A stretch of DNA of 64,000 nucleotides from Candidatus Poseidoniales archaeon (GTDB lineage Archaea > Thermoplasmatota > Poseidoniia > Poseidoniales > Poseidoniaceae): positions 3,941-67,940 of the forward strand of contig QQSA01000078.1 in NCBI GenBank assembly GCA_003602535.1, read 5' to 3'. The stretch's first letter is position 1, and each line of letters starts with the position of its first letter. The notes beneath the pieces were generated by a model, which saw nothing but the letters and a program-made list of their open reading frames with translations, made no database searches and was not told the DNA's origin. The position numbers and the translations under genes were made by a program. Shown one piece after another: positions 36,346-43,803 of this stretch.

Positions 36346-37068
36346 ATGCAAGAAGGGTTGGACCCAATGGTTTCCATCCTTTATGCGCAAGTTCGTGACG
36401 CTGGTCCCACACACGGATATGATATGGAGGGTTATCTAAGGCCGAAAGCTCATCCAGCAAATATCTCGACTGTATATCTTGGAGATATTGCTAAGACATT
36501 GCTAAAAGTAATTCAAGGACATTCAACGCCTACAATGGTTGAAAAGCCAGGTTTTGATGAGCAAAAATGGGCTTTCAAATGCCGTTCAGGCGACGTGGTT
36601 CTTAATGTCGAAAGTTATTCTTATTGGGGTTTTGGATTATTCACAAAATGCTATGCAAATACGATCACATTGGAAGGCCCTCTAGAAGAGAGATCAAGAA
36701 TTATTTTTGACTTAGTAGCATCATTACCTCATAAGCCATGGGAATTTTCCAGGAGAGGGAAATTCAATTCAAAAATTGGTAATTGTCAAGAAAACGACCA
36801 GCGATGGATAGAACATATCAAGAGAGCCAAGTCTGATTTGAATGAATTAATTGAAGTCACTCTTCTAGAAAAAGGAGATTCGGAAGATATTGAAATTGCT
36901 AGAAATGCGCTGGCTGATGACAATGCTCCAGCTGTTTTACGAGCATTGGCCCGAATCGAAGCCGATTCGATAGATATCGAAGTTGACGAAGTTGCGCCAG
37001 ATGGAATTACTCTGAAAATTGACGAAAACGAGATACCATTCGTTGATTTATCTGAAGAAGAGGAATAA
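36346..37068 (+). CDS. Conserved hypothetical protein
   Basis: I do not recognise a family for this 240-residue soluble protein. The first ~130 residues alternate strands and helices (VVLNVESYSYWGFGLFTKCYANTI is hydrophobic enough for a buried core, not a membrane span). The C-terminal third is strongly acidic and ends in EEEE, with a helical stretch ARNALADDNAPAVLRALARIEAD. It lies 45 bases before the Sec61-beta gene in the same direction, so the two may share a transcript. Internal Met 8 (36367) is an alternative start. Confidence 0.55.
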   Translation: MQEGLDPMVSILYAQVRDAGPTHGYDMEGYLRPKAHPANISTVYLGDIAKTLLKVIQGHSTPTMVEKPGFDEQKWAFKCRSGDVVLNVESYSYWGFGLFTKCYANTITLEGPLEERSRIIFDLVASLPHKPWEFSRRGKFNSKIGNCQENDQRWIEHIKRAKSDLNELIEVTLLEKGDSEDIEIARNALADDNAPAVLRALARIEADSIDIEVDEVAPDGITLKIDENEIPFVDLSEEEE

Positions 37069-37113
37069 TTATCGCGCGTCGCGTTGATAAAGGAAATCAT
37101 TCTCGGCGGTTAC

Positions 37114-37296
37114 ATGGCAAAGAAAGACGGCAGTGGTATTCAACAGGCTGCAGGTCTAATTCGATACTTCGATGAGGAATCTGAAGACGCTTGGAAAATT
37201 ACTCCAAGGCAGATATATTTGGCATGTATTGGACTCTCTGGATTCATCTACCTCGTAAACGAAGGAGTTGTCTCTTGGATTATGGATATGTTTTGA
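37114..37296 (+). CDS. secG: Sec61-beta / SecG subunit of the protein translocase
   Basis: Sec61-beta is the small, single-helix accessory subunit of the SecYEG channel. The 60 residues fit the archaeal form: a polar N-terminus with AGLIRYFDEE, the ITPRQIYL segment, then one membrane helix (LACIGLSGFIYLVNEGV) with a short tail. I chose ATG 37114, because the longer frame starts at TTG and adds an unrelated segment. It would serve export of the large secreted proteins encoded around it. Confidence 0.82.
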   Translation: MAKKDGSGIQQAAGLIRYFDEESEDAWKITPRQIYLACIGLSGFIYLVNEGVVSWIMDMF

Positions 37297-37297
37297 A

Positions 37298-37669
37298 TCA
37301 CCTTAGTGGTTCAATTAATACAACAGAGCCTTCAGTTCTAGCCATTCCTTGTGCTACTTGCATTGCTGTATCTAAATCTAAAGTTGCCCCAAGTGTTCTG
37401 GGCCCTTCAGATTCATGAACAATTAATCTGTGAGTGAGATGTGTGAGAGTTTCCTGACTGATTCTTTCGAATACCCATTTCTCATTTTCTATACGTACCA
37501 TTGCAGGAACTTCGACTAATGGCCCCATATCCGAACCAATAGATTTTGTTCTACCGCTAAGTCCTTGTAAATCTGCTAAAGGTTTCCAAGATCGTCTCTT
37601 GGGCCTCATTGTAACCTTCTTTTCTCGGCTTACGCCTTCTCTAAATGCTCTTCCCATCAGGATCCCCAT
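37298..37669 (-). CDS. Hypothetical protein, 123 residues
   Basis: No family recognised. A basic N-terminal third (MGILMGRAFREGVSREKKVTMRPKRRSWK) is followed by mixed strands and helices (VPAMVRIENEKWVFERI and LTHRLIVHESEG) and a C-terminal AQGMARTEGSVVLIEP. Met 21 (37609) is an equally possible start. A perfect 7-bp hairpin (37675-37692) lies just before ATG 37669. It converges on Sec61-beta with one base between the stop codons. Confidence 0.5.
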   Translation of the reverse strand: MGILMGRAFREGVSREKKVTMRPKRRSWKPLADLQGLSGRTKSIGSDMGPLVEVPAMVRIENEKWVFERISQETLTHLTHRLIVHESEGPRTLGATLDLDTAMQVAQGMARTEGSVVLIEPLR

Positions 37670-37674
37670 CCCTT

Positions 37675-37692
37675 GGAGAATCGTAATTCTCC
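37675..37692 (-). promoter_or_regulatory. Perfect 7-bp tetraloop hairpin before a hypothetical gene
   Basis: GGAGAAT (37675-37681) pairs with ATTCTCC (37686-37692). On the minus strand the loop is TACG. It ends five bases before the ATG at 37669, and the stem includes the only SD-like GGAG in the region. It might control initiation or end a transcript from the upstream gene, whose stop lies at 37746. Confidence 0.4.
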
Positions 37693-37745
37693 AAATCGCA
37701 TTCGAGTTTTATCCATTCATAAGAGTTGGGGGGACATCCCGATAT

Positions 37746-38684
37746 TCAACCGACTTTTGTGGAGTTTTTTTCTAGCACCAATGGAGAACTAACCGAAACC
37801 ATCATCGCGATTAACACTCCTAGCAATACATGGTTTGCCAAATCTGTTTGTAATGTAAGTAGCATTGGGCTAAGCGCTATTCCAAAACGCCACCCCCAAG
37901 CTTCTGGCCGGGGATGTGAATCGAAACCGAGCAGAGGTAATAGCATCCCTAGTAGACCGATTCCAGTAACTGCAACTACCAACCATAACGATACTGCAAT
38001 TGCCCCATTATCACTACCGATTCTATCAACATTAGATATTGAAACATAAGTCAATGCCAAGATGAATATTATGCCAATTAAAGTCGATGCACCCAGTGCT
38101 AAAGAACGGCCTTGGCCACTACCAATTTTAGGATTTATTTTTTGCTCAAAATATGGCATGAACCCAATCAATATTGCTGATGAAATAATTACTGACAAAA
38201 TCTCACCATTGAATATCTGAGCTCCTAATTGCAATATGATAATGGTAACAAGCATCAATAAGCTCATTCTGCCATCAAAGGATACAGAATTGACTAACAA
38301 TTGTGCGAGTAACAAACCAATAATTACAGCCTTGACAAACTCTTGTAAATTGGATGAAGTAGTATATTCATTTACAGACTCATATACTCCTTCCTCTGGA
38401 TATAATGCCAATAGTAGCAATAAGATAATTCCTCCACTCATTCCATTGAGATATTTTCTAATGCCGCCACTTTTGATTCGATATTGTATCAAACAACACA
38501 TGCTCAATACAATCACCAAAACTAATCCTCCTGATTGCTGAATGGAATCGAAAGGGAGTGAGAAAAATGCTAGACCACAAAGAGCCGCAGTAATGCTTGC
38601 CAACCATTCACCTTTCTCGAAAATCGGAGAGATCAGCATGGCCAAAGCGGACAGAAAAGCAAGGGTGGTCAGTGTTTCTGCCAT
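37746..38684 (-). CDS. Polytopic membrane protein, unknown
   Basis: From ATG 38684 the protein has 312 residues with about ten hydrophobic helices and short loops, an acidic loop after the third, and no catalytic signature that I can see. The longer frame to 38834 adds 50 polar residues that overlap the divergent RNA methylase gene and are unlikely to be translated. G-rich bases precede the ATG. It is divergent from the methylase gene with a 70-base interval between the starts. Transporter or oligosaccharide-flipping roles are both possible. Confidence 0.55.
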   Translation of the reverse strand: MAETLTTLAFLSALAMLISPIFEKGEWLASITAALCGLAFFSLPFDSIQQSGGLVLVIVLSMCCLIQYRIKSGGIRKYLNGMSGGIILLLLLALYPEEGVYESVNEYTTSSNLQEFVKAVIIGLLLAQLLVNSVSFDGRMSLLMLVTIIILQLGAQIFNGEILSVIISSAILIGFMPYFEQKINPKIGSGQGRSLALGASTLIGIIFILALTYVSISNVDRIGSDNGAIAVSLWLVVAVTGIGLLGMLLPLLGFDSHPRPEAWGWRFGIALSPMLLTLQTDLANHVLLGVLIAMMVSVSSPLVLEKNSTKVG

Positions 38685-38754
38685 AACACCCCCACGCAGA
38701 ACTGAGCCATTAGACTTGCACAAGCAAGAAGAGTGAGATACCTGAGCCGCAACC

Positions 38755-40446
38755 ATGGTCCGACCAGCCGACGAGGATTTACTCGAAGCGCTAGTTGAGA
38801 CTCCATTAACTGGTTTAGCCAAAATTCTGGACATAGATATTGAGCGTTGGTTACCAATAGCATCCTCACCACTACCAATTACAATGCGTGTAACACCTGG
38901 AAGGCATGATATTGAATGGACTAGAGAGATGTTAGAATCAATTGGCGGTAAGAGAATTTCTTGGCTAAATTCAATTGAATCTTGGACTATGCCATTCTCT
39001 AAAGGAGATTACCCAGACCAATATTCAAAGAAGATTTTGATGCTATTGCACGAAACTGGAAGAATTACTCGGCAGGAAGCGGTTTCGATGCTGCCCCCTG
39101 TTGTGCTAGAACCTGAAGATGGGACTCTAGTGATGGACACTTGTGCTGCACCTGGATCGAAAGCAACGCAACTTTCTGAAGCAGTACCAAATGGTTTGGT
39201 TCTTGCAAACGAGCCTTCTTCGGGGAGATTGAACTTGTTAGTCACCAATAGGGGCAGACTTGGCATTGAAAACATGTTAATCATGCAACATGATGGAAGG
39301 CATATCGGAAGAATGCCTGAACCTGGAGTGGATGGAATAGTAGTAGACGCCCCTTGTAGTGGGTCAGCAACAACAAGAAAAAATAGAGAATTATGGAATT
39401 CTTGGACACCAAAGGTTGGAAGAAGTCTGTTCAAACTTCAAGTCGATATCGCTTACCGTGCAGCCCAATTACTACGCCCTGGCGGAAAAATAGTTTACTC
39501 TACCTGTTCTCTAGATCCCATTGAAAATGAGGCTGTCGTTTGCGAAATCTTGCAAAAATGCCCTTGGTTAAAGCTTGTAAATATTGATTCGGAAAGGTTG
39601 TTTCCGGGACTTATTGTTCATCGCGGAATAGATAATTGGCCTATACTTGATGAGAGTTCAAATATTGTAGATTGGCAAGGGCAGATGCCAAAACTTCCTG
39701 GATTGTCTGAAGTAATGCTTAATCCAGAACAAAGAGGGGTTGAAGCCCCCGACCTATCTTCAACCATCAGAGTTCATCAACACGATAATGACACAGGTGG
39801 ATTCTTTGTTGCATTATTCGAGCATGTGGCTGAGAGAACTCCTGAGGGAGTTGCTAGGTCGATGATATTGAAACGTGAATTGAACAGGGAGCCTGAACAA
39901 TTACCACGTCAGAATAAAAATAAACATTCTACAGAAATTGCATCACTTGAAACTGTTTCAAAAATATGTGACAAATGGGGCATTGACAGGGAGATGTTCA
40001 CTTGGTGGCAACGTGGAAAAAGAGTTAATCTTTCGAATAAAATCGCTTATGACCGACTGTTCAAGCCAACCGTGGTAAACAAAAAAGGAGATTTTTGGCC
40101 AGGAGAAACATTCCATCCACTGCGCGTAATTCATGTCGGCCAACCAGCGTTCACAGATAACAAAGGGTTTTGGAGAACTCGTCAAGAGGCGCTTGAATTA
40201 CTTCGACCGCACATTACTAAGGGATTGATTGAAATTGATGAGGAAACCATGATTTCAATGTTAAAAGGTCGAGCCCCACTTTGCGAAGACTTCCCTGCTG
40301 ATGTCGAAAAGGGTTCTTCAATACTGAGATGTGGTGAGTTCCTGCTCCCGGTTTGGATTGCTGCGAGAGTTTCATTGATGATAGACCAAAAAGAACAAGA
40401 TATTCTTCGACTTAAGTTAAACATAGAAGAGGAGGAGGAAGAATGA
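38755..40446 (+). CDS. NSUN/Trm4-type RNA (cytosine-5) methyltransferase
   Basis: Transfers methyl groups from S-adenosylmethionine to cytosine in tRNA or rRNA. The Rossmann core shows the SAM motif (DTCAAPGSKATQL) and both catalytic cysteines: C201 in DAPCSGS and C251 in YSTCSLDP, the arrangement that defines the NSUN/RsmB family. An N-terminal ~90-residue extension and a C-terminal region from ~400 (KICDKWGIDREMF onward) resembling the extra domain of eukaryotic-like NSUN2 proteins bring it to 563 residues. It ends in Glu repeats whose codons also supply the SD of the next gene (GAGGAGG), with the two genes overlapping by four bases. Confidence 0.88.
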   Translation: MVRPADEDLLEALVETPLTGLAKILDIDIERWLPIASSPLPITMRVTPGRHDIEWTREMLESIGGKRISWLNSIESWTMPFSKGDYPDQYSKKILMLLHETGRITRQEAVSMLPPVVLEPEDGTLVMDTCAAPGSKATQLSEAVPNGLVLANEPSSGRLNLLVTNRGRLGIENMLIMQHDGRHIGRMPEPGVDGIVVDAPCSGSATTRKNRELWNSWTPKVGRSLFKLQVDIAYRAAQLLRPGGKIVYSTCSLDPIENEAVVCEILQKCPWLKLVNIDSERLFPGLIVHRGIDNWPILDESSNIVDWQGQMPKLPGLSEVMLNPEQRGVEAPDLSSTIRVHQHDNDTGGFFVALFEHVAERTPEGVARSMILKRELNREPEQLPRQNKNKHSTEIASLETVSKICDKWGIDREMFTWWQRGKRVNLSNKIAYDRLFKPTVVNKKGDFWPGETFHPLRVIHVGQPAFTDNKGFWRTRQEALELLRPHITKGLIEIDEETMISMLKGRAPLCEDFPADVEKGSSILRCGEFLLPVWIAARVSLMIDQKEQDILRLKLNIEEEEEE

Positions 40447-41582
40447 GAGTTTTCGCAATCTTTGTCGCATTGCTATTCTTGCCTCTTGCTTCGGCACTTT
40501 CTGATTTAACAGTATACGCAGAAGGTCATTACGAAAATCAGGAGGAGGCTCCTATACTAGTGGAATGGTTTCACGGAGACGAGGACCAAGAGCAACTAAA
40601 GGACCTTGTTGAAATGGACAGGAATGGAGAAATTACTCTATTACACTGGAGGACTGGCGCTAAAGAAGAAGGTGGCGGTTTTCCTGAAGGAGATGCTAAT
40701 GCAAGGATGATGTCACATGCATTCAATCAAACTCCTGCAGCCGCTATCGATGGATACCCTGAACATATTTCAGACCTAAAACCTAGCGTGAATGTCAATG
40801 AAGTAGAGATTGATTGGAATATTGAATTGATAGGATCAACCAGAGTTGAATTACTCAATATTACTGCAACTTGGACCAATCCTCATACTCTAAATGGTGC
40901 GACTCAAATGCATGTATTCATTATCGAAACTGAAGCGGTAGACGCCAAAGGAAGAATTGTACACAATTTAGTGAGGGATTGGGCAACTCAACCAACATCT
41001 TTCTACTTCGAAAACAATACTGTAAACGAATGGAATGAAACCATCTCGAGAGATCATTTGGATGGCGCTGGAATCGATTTAGGAGATGCTAGTCATGCCG
41101 ATGATTACGAAATTCTACTAGTTATGATTGGAGGATTTGAAAATGATTCTTCACAAAATAGAGTTCTATCTATTCAAAGAGCTAAATTGCCCACGTACTG
41201 GCAATCCGTAGATAAAAGCGCTTCTTTAACACCTGCAATCTTCCTTGGAATTCTAATAATTTGTATCGGTTTTATTGTCGCATCCGAAAGAAAGAGAGAA
41301 TTGGGATTGCCACGTTTAGAAGGATCTTGGGCAGAAAAGGATGTGATTGAATATCGAATAATTGCTGGTTTTTCAGTGGATATCGGAGACCTAGAGATGG
41401 GTGAGGGGTGGAGAGCAAATGGCCGGATTAAGAAGCAAAATATTGCTGCCAATACCACTCACAATGGGACATTGAGAGTCAGTGGCAGTGGGATTTTGTC
41501 ATTGCAATTGGCGGTAAAGGTTGAACAGCTTGGAGATTGGATTCTGGATTTGAATTTGCCAGATCCTGAAACGAATGATTGA
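40443..41582 (+). CDS. Secreted membrane-anchored protein of unknown function
   Basis: The 379-residue protein has a signal peptide (MRVFAIFVALLFLPLASA), a lumenal or extracellular part with a thioredoxin-like start (EEAPILVEWFHGDEDQEQL) but without a CxxC motif, and beta-rich central segments. A single membrane helix lies near 262-281 (AIFLGILIICIGFIVAS), followed by a ~100-residue cytoplasmic beta-rich tail. The thioredoxin resemblance is faint. It overlaps the methylase gene by four bases with a strong SD, so translation is probably coupled, but no functional link to RNA methylation is obvious. Confidence 0.6.
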   Translation: MRVFAIFVALLFLPLASALSDLTVYAEGHYENQEEAPILVEWFHGDEDQEQLKDLVEMDRNGEITLLHWRTGAKEEGGGFPEGDANARMMSHAFNQTPAAAIDGYPEHISDLKPSVNVNEVEIDWNIELIGSTRVELLNITATWTNPHTLNGATQMHVFIIETEAVDAKGRIVHNLVRDWATQPTSFYFENNTVNEWNETISRDHLDGAGIDLGDASHADDYEILLVMIGGFENDSSQNRVLSIQRAKLPTYWQSVDKSASLTPAIFLGILIICIGFIVASERKRELGLPRLEGSWAEKDVIEYRIIAGFSVDIGDLEMGEGWRANGRIKKQNIAANTTHNGTLRVSGSGILSLQLAVKVEQLGDWILDLNLPDPETND

Positions 41583-41608
41583 ATAACGGCATCCTTTCGT
41601 TCTCAAAC

Positions 41609-42061
41609 ATGGTTCTTGATTCGACTGATCGTGCTATAATCGAAGCTCTTTGCCAAGATGCTCGCTTATCTCAAAGGCAATTAGCTCAAATTGTTGGCGT
41701 TGCACAAGGCACCATTACCAACAGATTAAGGAAATTGGAAGAGGATGGAACAATCCAGGGCTATTCTCCGATTCTTAGTGCAGAATCTGTAGGTTGGAGC
41801 ATGACTGTAATGGCGGGGCTGTGCATTGAAAAAGGCAAAATTATGGATGTTCAAAGACACATTTCTTCCGATTCTCGAGTTTTTAGTGTGTACGATGTAA
41901 CAGGAGACTGGGATTCGATGGTGCTTGCACGCGTTAAAGACCGAGAGGATCTTGATAATTTGACTAAGACTGTTTTCACTCTCGACGGTATTACTCGTTC
42001 ATACACTCATGTAGTGTTGAATACTGTTAAAGAATCAGGCGTGATACTCCCCGAGGAATGA
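41609..42061 (+). CDS. Lrp/AsnC family transcriptional regulator
   Basis: The protein of about 150 residues has an N-terminal winged helix-turn-helix (DRAIIEALCQDARLSQRQLAQIVGVAQGTITNRLRKLEEDG) and a C-terminal RAM effector domain (FSVYDVTGDWDSMVLARVK). Proteins of this family sense amino acids and repress or activate nearby genes. I start at ATG 41609, since the frame to 41579 begins with TTG inside the upstream gene's stop. Its end overlaps the convergent Toprim gene by 27 bases. The stand-alone RAM protein at 1.6 kb could modulate it. Confidence 0.88.
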   Translation: MVLDSTDRAIIEALCQDARLSQRQLAQIVGVAQGTITNRLRKLEEDGTIQGYSPILSAESVGWSMTVMAGLCIEKGKIMDVQRHISSDSRVFSVYDVTGDWDSMVLARVKDREDLDNLTKTVFTLDGITRSYTHVVLNTVKESGVILPEE

Positions 42062-42424
42062 AGGTAAATCTTCAACACACATTGTATCTGGCTTCATTGC
42101 TTTAGATAATGCTCTACGGCATTCATCTGAAGGTTTGATATCCAAACTAGTCATTGAATCCATCAATTTTCTTTGTAAGCGCCCCCCTGTCCTATCCCAA
42201 TCCATCAGAACAATGCATGAGCCATATTTTTCGACGATGTAAACCACTACCCTGTCTATTGTCCAACCACGATTCAATTTCTCTATTGGCCCGGAAAACC
42301 CCAATGATCTCAAAGCGGCTTCATCTCTTTTCCCCTCAACTAAAATTACCGTGCCTTCTGCATTCTCTTCAATGCAAGACTCCAAGGCTCTATTTGCCAA
42401 TGCATAACGCTGTTCACGATTCAA
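42035..42424 (-). CDS. Toprim domain protein (DnaG/M5-like)
   Basis: A 129-residue protein essentially consisting of a Toprim domain: the Glu in VILVEGKRDEAALRSLGF and the DxD-like acidic motif in VLMDWDRTGG, the two metal-binding positions shared by primases, topoisomerases and RNase M5. Stand-alone small Toprim proteins of archaea have no firmly known function. Its start overlaps the 3' end of the DUF167 gene by 11 bases, so the two form a unit. Confidence 0.75.
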   Translation of the reverse strand: MNREQRYALANRALESCIEENAEGTVILVEGKRDEAALRSLGFSGPIEKLNRGWTIDRVVVYIVEKYGSCIVLMDWDRTGGRLQRKLMDSMTSLDIKPSDECRRALSKAMKPDTMCVEDLPSFLGEYHA

Positions 42425-42749
42425 TTAATCCCTCCAAAATCTGAATAATCTCAGTAGATGTTAGACCTTTGATACTGATTTTTTTCTGCCTTGTAGTATG
42501 CCCAGAAACTACAGAGACTGGAGTTGAGAAAATTTTTGAAAGTACATTACAAACAGCATGATTCGCCTTCCCTTTTTGCGCTTCGGCTTTGACTGCAACT
42601 TGAATTCGCCCCCGCCAATCGTTGAAACCAACAACTCCTTGGCGACTAGATCCGGGTTGAACTTCAATCTCAACCAAAACGGCACCATCAAGGGTTGTCT
42701 GAACACAAGCTGCTAGGCTCACAAAAACTCTGAAACATAGGCAGCACAT
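42414..42749 (-). CDS. DUF167 (YggU/UPF0235) family protein
   Basis: The ~111-residue protein contains the DUF167 pattern: VQPGSSRQGV, then AVKAEAQKGKANHAVCNVLSKIF and VSVVSGHTTRQKKISI. The family is widespread, small and of unknown function. I use ATG 42749; TTG 42755 lies in frame two codons earlier. GGGAGG, eight bases before the ATG, serves as SD and is one arm of a perfect hairpin (42757-42771). Translation is coupled to the Toprim gene by overlap. Confidence 0.75.
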   Translation of the reverse strand: MCCLCFRVFVSLAACVQTTLDGAVLVEIEVQPGSSRQGVVGFNDWRGRIQVAVKAEAQKGKANHAVCNVLSKIFSTPVSVVSGHTTRQKKISIKGLTSTEIIQILEGLIES

Positions 42750-42756
42750 CAACAAA

Positions 42757-42771
42757 CCTCCCTACGGGAGG
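42757..42771 (-). promoter_or_regulatory. Perfect 6-bp triloop hairpin that contains the DUF167 gene SD
   Basis: CCTCCC (42757-42762) pairs with GGGAGG (42766-42771) around TAC. On the minus strand the second arm is the SD of the DUF167 gene, so folding would hide the ribosome site. It lies in the 70-base interval shared with the divergent coxB start. Confidence 0.5.
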
Positions 42772-42791
42772 CGACACCTATACGCAATCGC

Positions 42792-42798
42792 TTAATAC
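42792..42798 (+). promoter_or_regulatory. TATA-like box of the cytochrome oxidase operon
   Basis: TTAATAC lies 22-28 bases before the coxB ATG at 42820. This is the spacing expected for a transcript starting at or very near the start codon. No SD precedes the ATG, whereas the downstream cox genes have clear SD sequences. Confidence 0.5.
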
Positions 42799-42819
42799 AC
42801 CCGTCTAACCGCTCGGAGC

Positions 42820-43803
42820 ATGGGCGATTCGCGTGAGCTGTGGCCGGACGAGTATACAGTGTTCAATATTCTGTATGATAAATTTCTTTTCTGGTCAATA
42901 GTTGTCGGCCTGTTCACATTTGCATGGCTCTTAATCGCTGTACTGCGATACAGAGAAGGCATAGAGCCAGCAGGTAAAGAAGAGATCAAGGTCGGTACAT
43001 TCCCGAAAGAACGTCACAACTTTGATCTTGAATTGGCTTGGTTCGTTGGACCAACGATTTTGGTCATATGGGTTACAATACTCGCTTTCGGTTCAATGAA
43101 CATTGTTTGGGGAGAAGTTGCAGAGTTACAAAACGATGATGATTCATTTACTGTAGAGGTAAATGGGCTGCAATGGTACTGGGACTTTTACTACCAGGAC
43201 CAACTTACATGGGAAGACATGGACACCGGTCATGATGTCACATGGAACATCACATCTGGATTAACGATCAACCCAGGACCTGGTGCCGTAACTGCTGATG
43301 TCACATACGGGGCTAGCACTGCGAAATTAGATCTTGCAAACAATACTACAATGGATGTTTTATTCAATGAATTGATATTCCAGAGCGTCGATATTTTAGA
43401 TGCTGATGGAGACATAGTCCATCGCTGGCAGCACATTCCAGTAGAACACAAAATGAGCGGGGATTTGATTATCCCGTGTGATACTAACGTTTTATTCAAC
43501 ATCCATAGTATGAATCCTGAGAGAGAGGCAAACTTTGACCCAACCAGTACATACCAAGGTGTTCAACATGCATTCTGGCTCCAAGAATGGGGCATGAAAG
43601 AAGATGCAGTTCCTGGGCTTGAAGGTGGAACTTGGATGTATGTCCAGCCTAACGAAGCAGGCACATTCCCTATCCGGTGCGCAGAATATTGTGGGAAAGA
43701 GCATTCATTGATGTATGGTCAAGTCGAGGTTGTTGCAGTCGAAGGTAAGACCTGTGACGAAGACTTCGGTGTTTACTTTGAACATGAGGAGTTGAGAGAA
43801 TGA
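42820..43803 (+). CDS. coxB: Cytochrome c oxidase subunit II
   Basis: Subunit II accepts electrons through the binuclear CuA centre and passes them to subunit I. The 327-residue protein has two membrane helices (about 25-45 and 75-98), and then the cupredoxin domain with the aromatic EVNGLQWYWDFYYQD patch. It carries a full CuA site: H250 (QHAFW), then C287-AEY-C291-GKEH295-SLM298. A CuA site implies electron entry from a soluble or membrane-bound protein donor, cytochrome c or a blue copper protein. The fold has an insertion of about 50 residues before the CuA half. It is the first gene of a five-gene cluster. Confidence 0.95.
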   Translation: MGDSRELWPDEYTVFNILYDKFLFWSIVVGLFTFAWLLIAVLRYREGIEPAGKEEIKVGTFPKERHNFDLELAWFVGPTILVIWVTILAFGSMNIVWGEVAELQNDDDSFTVEVNGLQWYWDFYYQDQLTWEDMDTGHDVTWNITSGLTINPGPGAVTADVTYGASTAKLDLANNTTMDVLFNELIFQSVDILDADGDIVHRWQHIPVEHKMSGDLIIPCDTNVLFNIHSMNPEREANFDPTSTYQGVQHAFWLQEWGMKEDAVPGLEGGTWMYVQPNEAGTFPIRCAEYCGKEHSLMYGQVEVVAVEGKTCDEDFGVYFEHEELRE